Source: Halioxenophilus sp033283405 | Lineage (GTDB): Bacteria > Pseudomonadota > Gammaproteobacteria > Pseudomonadales > Cellvibrionaceae | Length of the DNA stretch: 64,000 nucleotides | Assembly (NCBI RefSeq): GCF_033283405.1 | Contig: NZ_JAWMQR010000003.1 | Span: 186,001-250,000, forward strand | Direction of reading: 5' to 3' | Shown here: positions 8,990 through 18,122 of the stretch, one piece after another | Numbering within the stretch: position 1 is the stretch's first letter | Layout of the letters: each line of letters begins with the position of its first letter | Position numbers and translations under genes: made by a program | The notes under the pieces: generated by a model | Databases searched by the model: none | What the model saw: the letters and a program-made list of their open reading frames with translations, nothing else | Told to the model about the DNA's origin: nothing

Positions 8990-10426
8990 CTATTTTGGTA
9001 ACGGCGCGATAAACGATGCCTCCTGCTCGGCGGTGATGCTCTCATCCTCGGCGGCGGTGACGGTGATGTAGACCTCACTGCGCTCGTGGGTGACCTGATC
9101 CCGGGGGATCTTCACCTGTACCGGCACGGTAAACACCTCGCCCTCTTCCAGGTAGACCGGACGGTGCGACAACTCATAGGGGCCATCGCCGCGCACGGTG
9201 ATGTCGTAGGTGTGGTCAGAGCGGTCCATGTTGTTGATCTTCACGGTGTAGACGTTGACGATCTGGTCGTTGCGCACGCGGTACATCTGGGTGCCGCGGT
9301 CGCGCACCACATCCACCGACAGCGGCTCGCGATCGGAGATCGCGTAGACAAACGCACACAGCATGGCGATTACCGCAAACGAGTAACCAAACAGGCGCGG
9401 CCGGAAGAAGCGGGTGTGGCCAGTCTCCAGGGCATCCTGGGAGGTGAAGCGCACCAAACCGCGCTCGTAGCCCATCTTGTCCATCACGCTGTTACAGGCA
9501 TCGACACACAAACCACAGTTGATGCATTCATACTGCAAACCATCGCGAATATCGATATCCACCGGGCAGACCTGCACACACCAGGAGCAGTCGATGCAGT
9601 CACCCTTGCCGTTGGCTTTGTAATCTTCGCCGGCCTTGCGCGGGCCGCGCGCCTCGCCGCGGGTTTTGTCGTAGTGCACCGCCAGGGTCTCTTTGTCGTA
9701 CATCACCGACTGGAACCGGGCGTAGGGGCACATGTATTTACAGACCTGCTCGCGCATCCAGCCGGCGTTGAGGTAGGTCATGCCGGTGAAGAAGAGAGTC
9801 CAGAAGGCAGCCGCCGGCGCGATATTCCAGGTGACCACACCCGCCTCCCCAACATGGGGAATAAAGCCCAACAGCAACCCGCGCACCGGCGTGAAGTAGC
9901 CGACAAAGGTGATACCGGTAATAAAACCGATCAACAGCCAGGTAGCGTGTTTACCGCTTTTGCGGGCCACCTTCTCTGCATTCCAATCCTGGCGGTCGAG
10001 CTTGATACGCTTGTTGCGGTCACCTTCAAATACCCGCTCCGCCCAGATATACATTAAGGTCCACACGGTTTGCGGGCAGGTGAAGCCACACCAGACCCGG
10101 CCCACCAGGGTGGTGACGGTGAACAGGGTAAAGGCGGCGATGATCAACAACCAGGCGAGCAACATGCCATCCTGGGGCCAGAAGGTGGACCAGAGGATGT
10201 GGAATTTACGGGCCGGCAGATCGAACAGCATTGCCGGGCGACCGTCGATGGTGAGCCAAGGCATGATGACAAAGCCCAGCAGCAGCGGCAAACCGGTGTA
10301 GCGACGAATACTTTGGTAGAAGCCATCGATCTTACGAACGTAGACCTTATTGGCGGATTGATAGAGGTTGGTGTGGGTGTCGGCCTGTTTCACCGGCTCT
10401 TCATGGACGGGGATTTTATCAACCAC
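8990..10426 (-). CDS. ccoG: Cytochrome c oxidase accessory protein CcoG (FixG/RdxA)
   Basis: A 478-residue membrane iron-sulfur protein. Five membrane spans are visible, with ferredoxin-like cysteine clusters CIDCSWCVQVCPVDIDI and CINCGLCVDACNSVMDK in the middle, and a C-terminal periplasmic immunoglobulin-like domain (after about residue 380). CcoG is a Cu(II) reductase in cbb3 maturation. The start is uncertain: the GTG at 10426 gives a family-length N-terminus. The ATG at 10564, which also has an AAGG upstream, adds 46 arginine-rich residues. It has its own promoter with a candidate FNR/Anr box (10579-10626). Confidence 0.92.
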   Translation of the reverse strand: MVDKIPVHEEPVKQADTHTNLYQSANKVYVRKIDGFYQSIRRYTGLPLLLGFVIMPWLTIDGRPAMLFDLPARKFHILWSTFWPQDGMLLAWLLIIAAFTLFTVTTLVGRVWCGFTCPQTVWTLMYIWAERVFEGDRNKRIKLDRQDWNAEKVARKSGKHATWLLIGFITGITFVGYFTPVRGLLLGFIPHVGEAGVVTWNIAPAAAFWTLFFTGMTYLNAGWMREQVCKYMCPYARFQSVMYDKETLAVHYDKTRGEARGPRKAGEDYKANGKGDCIDCSWCVQVCPVDIDIRDGLQYECINCGLCVDACNSVMDKMGYERGLVRFTSQDALETGHTRFFRPRLFGYSFAVIAMLCAFVYAISDREPLSVDVVRDRGTQMYRVRNDQIVNVYTVKINNMDRSDHTYDITVRGDGPYELSHRPVYLEEGEVFTVPVQVKIPRDQVTHERSEVYITVTAAEDESITAEQEASFIAPLPK

Positions 10427-10578
10427 GGTAGTTACCTGCTTGTCGTTGGTTGTCAGCGGAAGGCGGATAAGCGCCTTTATAGGGTACTGCAGCGTTCGGC
10501 TCGTCGCAGCGATGATGCCTGTGCGGCGACCGGCTTGAAAACGGGTCTGGCGGCGAGAACGCATTCTAGCGCCTTAAT

Positions 10579-10626
10579 TCGTTTTATTCTAATTAAGAAA
10601 AAAACAAACTATTTGAGCTAAGCCAA
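10579..10626 (-). promoter_or_regulatory. ccoG promoter with FNR/Anr-like box
   Basis: Reading the minus strand, TTGGC-TTAG-CTCAA (10626-10613) resembles the FNR/Anr consensus TTGAT-N4-ATCAA at eight of ten positions. A TAGAAT -10 element (10591-10586) places transcription start near 10579. The box centre is then close to -41.5, the position for class II activation by FNR-family regulators. Confidence 0.55.
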
Positions 10627-10678
10627 ATGGAGGCCAGTGGCCACACTTTATGGCTATAGAACACAGTTTTCAGCCATA

Positions 10679-10716
10679 AAAAAAGGCTGCAGCCGGTGAA
10701 GCGCTGCAGCCTTTTT
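10679..10716 (-). terminator. Rho-independent terminator after ccoP
   Basis: AAAGGCTGCAG pairs with CTGCAGCCTTT around an 11-base loop, with a T-run on the minus strand just beyond the ccoP stop. It closes the ccoNOQP transcript and separates it from ccoG. A T-run also follows on the plus strand, so it could act both ways. Confidence 0.8.
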
Positions 10717-10736
10717 ACGAGCACAACGGCGAGCCG

Positions 10737-11636
10737 TTACTCGTTGTCGAGCGACAAACTGTAGACGTAGGCTGCCAGCAGATGAATTTTGTCTTCACGC
10801 AGCTTCTCAGCCTGGGCAGGCATGGTACCACCGCGGCCATTACGGACTGTTTGGCGAATACCTTTAGCGCTGCCGTCGTACAACCAGGTGTCGTCGGTCA
10901 GGTTGGGCGCGCCGGTGGCGTGCATGCCTTTGGCATCGGCACCGTGACAGGCGGCGCAGTTCTGAGCAAAGATCTCTTTACCGGCGGCGACGGCCTCTTC
11001 ATCTTCAGCGCGATCAGTGAAGCTCAGTACGTACTGGCTCACGTCAGCAATCTTCTCTTCACCCAGGATATCTTTCCAGGCCGGCATAGCCGCCACGCGA
11101 CCGTGGGTGATGGTGGTTTTGATGGCTTCCGGTTCACCGCCGTAGAGCCAGTCGTGGTCGGTCAGGTTGGGGAAACCAAAGTTACCACCGCCATCGGCAC
11201 CGTGGCAGACGGCGCAGTTGTTGGCAAACAGCCGGGTACCCATCTTCATCGCTTTCGGATCTTCAGCAAGCTCCGCGATAGGCATCTGGCTGTAGACGTC
11301 GAACGACTCTTTGTAGCTGGCGCGGGCTTTCTCCTGCTCACGCTCGAGCTGGTTGTGCGAAGTCCAACCCAACACCCCTTTCCAAGTACCCAGGCCTGGG
11401 TAGAGAGTCAGGTAGATAGCGCCAAACACAAAGGTGGCGATAAACATCTGGAACCACCACTTGGGCAGCGGGTTATCGTATTCTTCAATGCCATCGTAGG
11501 AATGGCCGGTGGTTTTGTTTTCCGGTTCAGCATCGTCACGCGAGGCCACCTTGCGGTTGGCCAGCAGGATCCACAGCACCAGCCCCAAGTTGGTCAACGT
11601 CAGGCCGATGATCCACAAACTCCAGAAAGTACTCAT
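10737..11636 (-). CDS. ccoP: Cbb3-type cytochrome c oxidase subunit III (di-heme CcoP)
   Basis: A 299-residue membrane-anchored cytochrome c. It has two N-terminal hydrophobic segments (about residues 5-25 and 60-80) and two heme c domains with CAVCHGADGGG and CAACHGADAKG. CcoP takes electrons from soluble cytochrome c and passes them through CcoO to the heme-copper centre in CcoN. The length and duplicated heme domain match the family. Its ATG overlaps the ccoQ stop by four bases. Confidence 0.96.
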   Translation of the reverse strand: MSTFWSLWIIGLTLTNLGLVLWILLANRKVASRDDAEPENKTTGHSYDGIEEYDNPLPKWWFQMFIATFVFGAIYLTLYPGLGTWKGVLGWTSHNQLEREQEKARASYKESFDVYSQMPIAELAEDPKAMKMGTRLFANNCAVCHGADGGGNFGFPNLTDHDWLYGGEPEAIKTTITHGRVAAMPAWKDILGEEKIADVSQYVLSFTDRAEDEEAVAAGKEIFAQNCAACHGADAKGMHATGAPNLTDDTWLYDGSAKGIRQTVRNGRGGTMPAQAEKLREDKIHLLAAYVYSLSLDNE

Positions 11637-11869
11637 GATTTTTCTTGCCCCTTGTCTCCGGTATCAGGCTCACCGGCATTATTCAATGAGTTCAACGACG
11701 ACTCTGATTGCTTGTTTTCCATGGCATCGGCAAACGGCAGGTTGGCCGCCTCGTTAAACTTGGCCCGTCGGCTGGGGGAGAAGGCCCACCAGCAGACGCC
11801 GAAGAAGGCGATCATCACCAGGATGGTGGAGATGCCACGCAAGTTGTTAAGAAGATCCGATTCCATCAT
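11633..11869 (-). CDS. ccoQ: Cbb3-type oxidase subunit CcoQ (FixQ)
   Basis: A 78-residue single-span protein: one membrane helix (STILVMIAFFGVCWWAFSPS), followed by the typical SPxRRAKFNEAANLPF segment and a hydrophilic tail. CcoQ stabilises or tunes the cbb3 complex. Two consecutive ATG codons (11869 and 11866) follow a GAGG ribosome site; the second has better spacing. The C-terminus is somewhat longer than in many CcoQ proteins. Confidence 0.92.
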   Translation of the reverse strand: MMESDLLNNLRGISTILVMIAFFGVCWWAFSPSRRAKFNEAANLPFADAMENKQSESSLNSLNNAGEPDTGDKGQEKS

Positions 11870-11895
11870 TCAACCTCAATCAAAGCGGATGTGAA

Positions 11896-12507
11896 TTAGC
11901 GTTTTTGCTTCAGCAAAATACCCAGCTGTTGCAGATACGCCACCAGTGCATCGATTTCAGTGACACCTTCAACGGCCTCTTTGGCACCGGCGATATCGTC
12001 GTCAGTATAGGGCACGCCCACTTTACGCAGTGCGGCCATCTTGTCGCCGGTGTGCTTGCCATCCAGGTGGTTATCAAACAACCAGGGGAAGGCCGGCATG
12101 TTGGATTCGGGCACTACGTTGCGTGGGTTGTAGAGGTGCGCTTTATGCCAGTCGTCAGAGTAGCGACCACCCACACGCGCCAGGTCTGGACCAGTACGTT
12201 TGGAGCCCCACAGGAAGGGGTGCTCGTAGACGGACTCGCCGGCAACCGAGTAGTGGCCGTAGCGCTCGACTTCGGCACGCAGAGGACGAACCATCTGCGT
12301 GTGACAGACGTGACAACCTTCGCGGATGTAGATATCGCGGCCTTCCAGCTGCAGCGCAGGCAGGGGTTTCAGGCCGGCGACGGGTTCGGTGGTCTCTTTC
12401 AGAAAGAATTGAGGAACGATTTCGACCAGGGCACCAAAACTAATGGCCACCAAAGTCAGTACGATCATCAGAATGATGTTCTTCTCGACTATGTCATGGT
12501 TCTTCAC
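11896..12507 (-). CDS. ccoO: Cbb3-type cytochrome c oxidase subunit II (mono-heme CcoO)
   Basis: A 203-residue membrane-anchored cytochrome. One N-terminal span (ILMIVLTLVAISFGALVEI) is followed by the heme motif CHVCHTQMVRPL and conserved ERYGHYSVAGE and WGSKRTGPDLARVGG segments. It relays electrons between CcoP and CcoN. It lies 16 bases after ccoN on the same strand, in one operon. Confidence 0.96.
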   Translation of the reverse strand: MKNHDIVEKNIILMIVLTLVAISFGALVEIVPQFFLKETTEPVAGLKPLPALQLEGRDIYIREGCHVCHTQMVRPLRAEVERYGHYSVAGESVYEHPFLWGSKRTGPDLARVGGRYSDDWHKAHLYNPRNVVPESNMPAFPWLFDNHLDGKHTGDKMAALRKVGVPYTDDDIAGAKEAVEGVTEIDALVAYLQQLGILLKQKR

Positions 12508-12523
12508 GGGGTATTCTCCTCAA

Positions 12524-13972
12524 TCAGGCCGTTTGGGCATCAGCGGCCGCTTGCTCGGCTTTTTCGCGAGCTTCAGCAGACAGTGTGCGGAACATGTTAT
12601 AGGCCATTAACAACATACCAATCAGGAAGAAGGCGCCACCGATAACCCGCACGGTGTAGCCTGGGTAGCTGGCTTTAACCGCTTCAACAAAGTTGTAGGT
12701 CAGGGTGCCGTCGGCGTTGAAGGCGCGCCACATCAAGCCCTGGGTAATACCGTTTACCCACATGGAGGCGATGTACAGTACGGTACCGATGGTGGCCAGC
12801 CAGAAGTGGGTGTTCACCAGTTTCACACTCCACATCTCTTTGCGGTTGGTCAGTACCGGCAGCAGGTGGTAGATGGAGCCGATAGAGATCATAGCCACCC
12901 AGCCCAGAGCACCAGAGTGCACGTGGCCGATAGTCCAGTCGGTGTCGTGAGAGAGTGCGTTGACGGTTTTGATCGACATCATCGGCCCTTCGAAGGTAGA
13001 CATACCGTAGAAGGAGAGCGATACCACCAAAAAGCGCAGGGTTGGGTCGGTACGCAGTTTATGCCAGGCACCGGAGAGGGTCATGATACCGTTGATCATA
13101 CCGCCCCAGGAGGGCGCCAACAGAATCAGAGACATTACCATACCCAGGCTCTGCGCCCAGTCGGGCAGTGCTGAGTAGTGCAGGTGGTGAGCACCGGCCC
13201 AGATATAGATAGAGATCAATGCCCAGAAGTGCACGATGGAGAGCTGGTAAGAGTAAACCGGACGCTCGGCCTGCTTGGGCACGAAGTAATACATCATGCC
13301 GAGGAAGCCCGCCGTCAGGAAGAAGCCCACCGCGTTGTGGCCGTACCACCACTGCACCATGGCATCCATGGCACCGGCATAGGCGGAGTAGGATTTGGTG
13401 AAGGTTACCGGGATGAAAGCGCTGTTGACGATGTGCAACACGGCGATGGTCAGAATGAAGGCGCCGTAGAACCAGTTGGCCACGTAGATGTGGGAGGTTT
13501 TACGGGTGGCGATAGTACCGAAAAAGATAATCGCGTAAGAGACCCAAACCGCGGCAATCAGCAGATCGATTGGCCACTCCAGTTCGGCGTATTCTTTGGC
13601 AGAGGTCATACCCTGTGGCAGAGTGATTGCCGCCAACACGATGACTGCCTGCCAACCCCAAAACGTAAACGGAATCAAAATGCCGCCAAAGAGTTTGGTT
13701 TGACAGGTGCGCTGCACCACATAGTAGGAGGTGGCAAACAGTGCACAACCACCGAAGGCGAAGATAACCGCGTTGGTGTGCAGCGGTCGCAAACGGCCAA
13801 AGTGAGTGTACGGTTGCAGGATATCGTTCAGCTGTGGCCAAACCAATTGCGCTGCAATCAGCACACCGACGGCCATGCCAACCACACCCCAGATCACGGT
13901 CATGATAGAGAACTGGCGTACGATTTTTAGGTCGTAAGCTGGCTGCTCCCCTGCTACAGGATGACTACTCAT
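12524..13972 (-). CDS. ccoN: Cbb3-type cytochrome c oxidase catalytic subunit I (CcoN)
   Basis: A 482-residue heme-copper oxidase subunit with about twelve membrane helices. Histidine ligand regions are recognisable: RPLHTNAVIFAFGG (low-spin heme), WWYGHNAVGFFLTAG (copper-B site), AHHLHYSALPDW, and DWTIGHVHSGALGW (high-spin and low-spin hemes). It reduces oxygen to water at low oxygen tension while pumping protons. It is the first gene of ccoNOQP. The FNR/Anr box upstream predicts induction under oxygen limitation. Confidence 0.97.
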   Translation of the reverse strand: MSSHPVAGEQPAYDLKIVRQFSIMTVIWGVVGMAVGVLIAAQLVWPQLNDILQPYTHFGRLRPLHTNAVIFAFGGCALFATSYYVVQRTCQTKLFGGILIPFTFWGWQAVIVLAAITLPQGMTSAKEYAELEWPIDLLIAAVWVSYAIIFFGTIATRKTSHIYVANWFYGAFILTIAVLHIVNSAFIPVTFTKSYSAYAGAMDAMVQWWYGHNAVGFFLTAGFLGMMYYFVPKQAERPVYSYQLSIVHFWALISIYIWAGAHHLHYSALPDWAQSLGMVMSLILLAPSWGGMINGIMTLSGAWHKLRTDPTLRFLVVSLSFYGMSTFEGPMMSIKTVNALSHDTDWTIGHVHSGALGWVAMISIGSIYHLLPVLTNRKEMWSVKLVNTHFWLATIGTVLYIASMWVNGITQGLMWRAFNADGTLTYNFVEAVKASYPGYTVRVIGGAFFLIGMLLMAYNMFRTLSAEAREKAEQAAADAQTA

Positions 13973-14083
13973 AGTGATGTCCTAATAGTTTTTAAGAATT
14001 GCAGAAAAACCTGGAAGGCGGAAAACCCGGTTTAATCACGCTGCTAGCGAAATATGCACACGACTGTGTGCGCGGAGCTAAAC

Positions 14084-14131
14084 GCGACGGATTGTAATAA
14101 TTGGGTTGTTATTCCGCTTGACTCTAATCAA
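14084..14131 (-). promoter_or_regulatory. ccoN promoter with FNR/Anr box
   Basis: TTGATTAGAGTCAA on the minus strand (14131-14118) matches TTGAT-N4-ATCAA at nine of ten positions. TACAAT at 14096-14091 is a good -10 hexamer and sets the start near 14084, putting the box centre at about -41.5. This is the standard class II FNR/Anr arrangement at cco promoters. Confidence 0.82.
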
Positions 14132-14363
14132 GGGCCTATAGGTTACCTTTGTTTAATAAAAAATCACACCCGAAGGCCTTATCAACTGGCCTTTTACCAC
14201 CACCAGATATTGTTGAATTTTTGTGCTCTGGCGAACCTCTCCGGCCAAAATATTGGCCATTTTTAAAACAAAGATAAGCGAGGCTCATTGCCAAAACCGA
14301 GCCAATTGGCGCGGCTTTGGTTGCTATTGGCAGATTAAAGCGCGGCTATTCTCCCCGCCCAGC

Positions 14364-14394
14364 CAAAAAAATGCGAGCCTAAATTGCCCGCATT
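14364..14394 (-). terminator. argG terminator
   Basis: On the minus strand, just after the argG stop, ATGCGGGC pairs with GCTCGCAT (one mismatch) around a seven-base loop and is followed by a run of T. This is a typical intrinsic terminator for argG. Confidence 0.72.
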
Positions 14395-14397
14395 GGT

Positions 14398-15618
14398 TTA
14401 AAGATTGGTGCGCCCTTTATTGGCCGCAATGCGCATACGCAGAGCGTTCAATTTAATAAAGCCTTCCGCATCTTTCTGGTTGTAAGCACCGGCGTCGTCT
14501 TCAAAGGTGGCGATTTTTTCATCGAACAGGCTCTGGCTGGAGCGTCGACCAACCACTTCGACACTGCCTTTGTAGAGCTTGACGCGAACGTCGCCATTGA
14601 CGAACTGCTGGGACTCATCGATAGCCACCTGCAACATTTTGCGTTCTGGGCTCCACCAGTAGCCGTTGTAGATCATCTCGGCGTACTTGGGCATCAACGA
14701 ATCTTTCAGGTGGGCCACTTCACGATCAAGAGTGATCGACTCTATGGCACGGTGCGCTTTCAACATGATGGTGCCGCCAGGAGTTTCATAGCAGCCGCGC
14801 GACTTCATCCCGACATAGCGGTTTTCAACGATATCGAGCCGGCCAACACCGTTGGCACCACCGATTTGATTGAGCTTGGCCAGCACCTGGGCAGGGGTGA
14901 GGGCCACACCATCCACCGCCACGATATCACCGCTCTCAAAGCTGAGCTCCACGTAGGTGGGGGTTTCGGGGGCCTGCTCTGGGGCTACCGTCCAACGCCA
15001 CATATCGGCTTCGGCCTCGGCCCAGGGATCTTCCAAAATACCGCCCTCATAGGAGATGTGCAGCAGGTTGGCGTCCATGGAGTAAGGAGATTTCTTTTTG
15101 TTGGAGGAGAAATCGACTGGAATTTTGTGGCTCTCACAATAGGCCATCAATTTTTCGCGGGAGGTCAGATCCCACTCACGCCAGGGGGCGATAACGCGCA
15201 CGCCGGGCTTCAGGGCGTAGGCGCCCAGCTCAAAGCGGACCTGATCGTTGCCTTTACCGGTAGCACCGTGTGCCACTGCGTCGGCACCGGTCTCATTGGC
15301 GATCTCAATCATGCGCTTGGCAATCAACGGCCGCGCAATGGAGGTTCCGAGCAGATATTCACCCTCGTAGATGGTGTTGGCGCGGAACATGGGGAAGACG
15401 AAATCGCGCACGAACTCTTCGCGCAGATCGTCGATATAGATCTCTTTGATACCCAGAGATTGGGCTTTGGCTCGGGCAGGCTCTACCTCTTCACCCTGGC
15501 CGATATCGGCGGTAAAGGTAACCACTTCGCAGTGGTAGGTATCCTGCAACCAGCGGGCGATTACCGAAGTATCCAAACCACCAGAATAGGCCAAAACAAC
15601 TTTTTTAACTTCGGACAT
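14398..15618 (-). CDS. argG: Argininosuccinate synthase
   Basis: A 406-residue cytoplasmic enzyme joining citrulline and aspartate with ATP to form argininosuccinate. The ATP pyrophosphatase loop YSGGLDTSVI is at residues 11-20. The family blocks GATGKGNDQVRFE and SPYSMDANLLHISYEGGILEDP follow. The length is typical. Other arginine genes (argD, argF) lie 24-26 kb away in this window. Confidence 0.97.
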   Translation of the reverse strand: MSEVKKVVLAYSGGLDTSVIARWLQDTYHCEVVTFTADIGQGEEVEPARAKAQSLGIKEIYIDDLREEFVRDFVFPMFRANTIYEGEYLLGTSIARPLIAKRMIEIANETGADAVAHGATGKGNDQVRFELGAYALKPGVRVIAPWREWDLTSREKLMAYCESHKIPVDFSSNKKKSPYSMDANLLHISYEGGILEDPWAEAEADMWRWTVAPEQAPETPTYVELSFESGDIVAVDGVALTPAQVLAKLNQIGGANGVGRLDIVENRYVGMKSRGCYETPGGTIMLKAHRAIESITLDREVAHLKDSLMPKYAEMIYNGYWWSPERKMLQVAIDESQQFVNGDVRVKLYKGSVEVVGRRSSQSLFDEKIATFEDDAGAYNQKDAEGFIKLNALRMRIAANKGRTNL

Positions 15619-15734
15619 TGATCAACTCCCAAAAATAGGGCCCTAAGCCCCTGGTAAGAAGCGGCGCGCATTGTAGCGATTATTTGCCACTGTGCCCAGT
15701 GGTTAGGCGCGAGGGAGCGGACATCTATGTCTAA

Positions 15735-15770
15735 AATAAGCGCCTGTGGCTGACAACAGGCGCTTATTTA
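15735..15770. terminator. Hairpin between motY and argG
   Basis: AAGCGCCTGT pairs perfectly with ACAGGCGCTT (15738-15765). It follows the motY stop on the minus strand and is followed there by TTATTTTAG, suggesting a moderate intrinsic terminator upstream of argG. Confidence 0.6.
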
Positions 15771-15780
15771 ACCGCAACCA

Positions 15781-16767
15781 CTACTGCGTATCGGTGGCAG
15801 CGGGCGGCCCGAGGCTATCGAGGATGGCTTGGGTATCGAGGGTCTCCGGCTCTTCATTGCTGTCGAACTCGGGGATCTCTGGTGGTGGTTCTTTACTAAG
15901 GCGCACGGTTACCCGGCGATTCTGGGCCCGGCCATCGGCCGTGCGATTGCTGGCGACGGGATAACGCTCACCGTGCCAGCGGGTGACAATGGCGCTAGGA
16001 TCCAAGCCGCCGTTGATCAGATAGTGCATCACCTTCTCGGCACGGCGTTTAGAGATCTCCAGATTTTCGGCGCGTGGGCCTTCGCTGTCGGAGTGGCCAT
16101 CAATAAAAAGGCTCCGCACCTGGGTGTCGGCCTTGGAGTAGGTGATGATATCGTCCAACAACTCGGTTTCGCCGGTAGTCAGCTCCTCCTGACCGGCTTT
16201 AAACTGCAGCGAGGTGCGCTCTATCTGGCCATAATTGACCGGCAGCAGCTCGGCCAGACAGCCAACGTATTTGTCGTAGGCACCGCGAAAGTTGATGTTG
16301 GAGAGGCCAACTTTCACCACCTTGTTGTCGTCGTACCAGGCGCGCCGGGCAAACTCCACCTGCTTACCGTCATAGAGCTCCTGCAACAGCCGGCTGGCCA
16401 TTTTTTCATCAACATTGATGGCACCCTTCTCTTCCACCACATCGACATAGCCAAGTTGTTGGATACGGCCGCCGGGTTTCCAGACTGGTGTCGTTACAGT
16501 GAGTGCGGCCCTGCCCGCTTTCATCTGTGGCGTACTGGCCAGCAACTGAAAATGGAGCTTCTCCCCGGCCGAATGCTGGAACACCGCTTCGCCAAACTCG
16601 GGAATGGGCTGGGATATGCGGCACTCAAATTGCGAACCCTGCACCAACCACTCGGCACTCTCCAGGCGTGGGCTGAACTGCAATGCCCAACTACTGCGAG
16701 CGGGCGACAGGCACGCGGCCGGCACCAGCGTCAGCAGCCAGAAGAAGCGTGCAGAGGTGAGATTCAT
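15781..16767 (-). CDS. motY: MotY-type flagellar motor (T-ring) protein, OmpA-like
   Basis: A 328-residue exported protein: a signal peptide ending near ARSSWA, a MotY N-terminal domain (LQFSPRLESAEWLVQGSQFEC), and a C-terminal OmpA peptidoglycan-binding domain with FIDGHSDSEGPRAENLEISKRRA and NRRVTVRLS. MotY anchors the stator ring of polar flagella in Vibrio and Pseudomonas. The start is the ATG at 16767 with AAGG upstream. Reading the frame to 17334 would run into the divergent pyrC gene. The pairing with pyrC and rnt matches the motY locus of Pseudomonas. The tail after the OmpA domain (PPPEIPEFDSNEEPE) is acidic and variable. Confidence 0.9.
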   Translation of the reverse strand: MNLTSARFFWLLTLVPAACLSPARSSWALQFSPRLESAEWLVQGSQFECRISQPIPEFGEAVFQHSAGEKLHFQLLASTPQMKAGRAALTVTTPVWKPGGRIQQLGYVDVVEEKGAINVDEKMASRLLQELYDGKQVEFARRAWYDDNKVVKVGLSNINFRGAYDKYVGCLAELLPVNYGQIERTSLQFKAGQEELTTGETELLDDIITYSKADTQVRSLFIDGHSDSEGPRAENLEISKRRAEKVMHYLINGGLDPSAIVTRWHGERYPVASNRTADGRAQNRRVTVRLSKEPPPEIPEFDSNEEPETLDTQAILDSLGPPAATDTQ

Positions 16768-16983
16768 CGCGGTTACCTTAAACAAACCAAGGGGATTGAG
16801 TTTCTGAGCGGCCACATCAGAGAAATTCTGCGCCAGTGGCAGCGCGCAAATACCATTACCACAATAGTAGTCGGCCGAAAGCGAATTTTCTTGAGTTTGG
16901 AGTGCGGGCAGAGCACTGCTGGCCCGGTGGGAACGTGTTATCATGCGCGGCTTTACGGCTAACCACTTGCACGAGACCAACGC

Positions 16984-18027
16984 ATGACGGCAACACTCAC
17001 CCTCACTCAACCCGATGACTGGCATATTCACCTGCGTGACGGCGCAGCGCTGGCCACCACCGTGGGTGATGCGGCCCGGCAGTTTGGCCGTGCGATTGTG
17101 ATGCCGAACCTGGTGCCGCCGGTGGTCGACGCCGACAGCGCGCTCGCTTATAAAGAGCGGATAGCCGCCCAGATTCCCGCCGGCCTCCCCTTTGAGCCGC
17201 TGATGGTGCTCTACCTCACCGACAACACCACCGCCGAGACCATTCACGCCGCCAAAGCCGCCGGCGTGGTTGCCTGTAAACTCTACCCGGCGGGCGCTAC
17301 CACCAATTCCGACTCCGGCGTCACTAACATTCAAAAGATCTACCCAGCCCTTGATGCCATGCAGTCAGCATCCATGTTGCTGTTAGTGCACGGAGAGGTG
17401 ACCGATGCCGAGATCGATATTTTTGATCGGGAAAAGGTCTTCATCGACCGCACACTGACCGGCCTGCGCCAAGATTTCCCCGCATTGAAAATTGTCTTGG
17501 AGCACATTACCACCGCCGATGCCGTTGCCTTCGTCAGCGAACAGAGCAGCCACATGGCCGCCACTATCACCGCCCACCACCTGCTCTACAACCGCAACCA
17601 CATGCTGGTGGGTGGCATTCGTCCGCACTACTACTGCCTGCCAATCCTCAAACGCAACAGCCATCAGCAGGCACTTATAAAAGCAGCAACTGGCGGCGAC
17701 TCACGCTTTTTCCTCGGCACCGACTCCGCACCCCACGCCCGCGCCCGCAAAGAGACCAGCTGTGGCTGCGCCGGTTGTTATACGGCACATGCCGCCATCG
17801 AACTTTATGCCGAGGTGTTTGAACGGGAAGACGCCCTGGACAAACTGGAGGCCTTCGCCAGTTTCTATGGGCCGGATTTTTACGGGCTGCCGCGCAACCA
17901 GCAGCAGATCACCCTGCAAAAAAGCGCGTGGCAGATGCCCGCCTCGCTGGAGCTCGCCCCCGGTGAACCACTAACACCACTGGCGGCGGGTGAAACCCTG
18001 CAGTGGCGCGTGCTGGAGAAGCGCTAG
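16984..18027 (+). CDS. pyrC: Dihydroorotase
   Basis: A 347-residue amidohydrolase that cyclises carbamoyl aspartate to dihydroorotate in pyrimidine synthesis. It is the Escherichia coli-type (class II) enzyme. Metal ligands sit in DDWHIHLRDG, the carboxylated lysine in ACKLYPAGATTNS, later histidines in VHGEVTD and LEHITT, and the catalytic aspartate in GTDSAPHARARKE. It is divergent from motY and followed after about 95 bases by rnt. Confidence 0.97.
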   Translation: MTATLTLTQPDDWHIHLRDGAALATTVGDAARQFGRAIVMPNLVPPVVDADSALAYKERIAAQIPAGLPFEPLMVLYLTDNTTAETIHAAKAAGVVACKLYPAGATTNSDSGVTNIQKIYPALDAMQSASMLLLVHGEVTDAEIDIFDREKVFIDRTLTGLRQDFPALKIVLEHITTADAVAFVSEQSSHMAATITAHHLLYNRNHMLVGGIRPHYYCLPILKRNSHQQALIKAATGGDSRFFLGTDSAPHARARKETSCGCAGCYTAHAAIELYAEVFEREDALDKLEAFASFYGPDFYGLPRNQQQITLQKSAWQMPASLELAPGEPLTPLAAGETLQWRVLEKR

Positions 18028-18122
18028 GCCGATTTCGCACTATCGCAATCCCCTCGCCCGGCCTGGCGTGCTACCATGGCCTGGCTTTTCCTCAACCGAT
18101 AACCTTCCAGTAAGGGAAAACT

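Larger units (their letters stand above)
13973..14397. other. ccoN leader and promoter region plus argG transcript end
   Basis: No coding frame is supported. From low to high coordinate it holds the ccoN untranslated leader, including the hairpin GCACAC-gact-GTGTGC at 14056-14071, the FNR/Anr-type promoter at 14084-14131, and the argG terminator at 14364-14394. Between 14140 and 14360 I see no further signal. Confidence 0.7.

Noticed and set aside
16768..17334. N-terminal extension of the motY frame
   Set aside because: It lies antisense to pyrC, lacks any exported-protein character, and the ATG at 16767 starts a proper signal peptide with a ribosome site.
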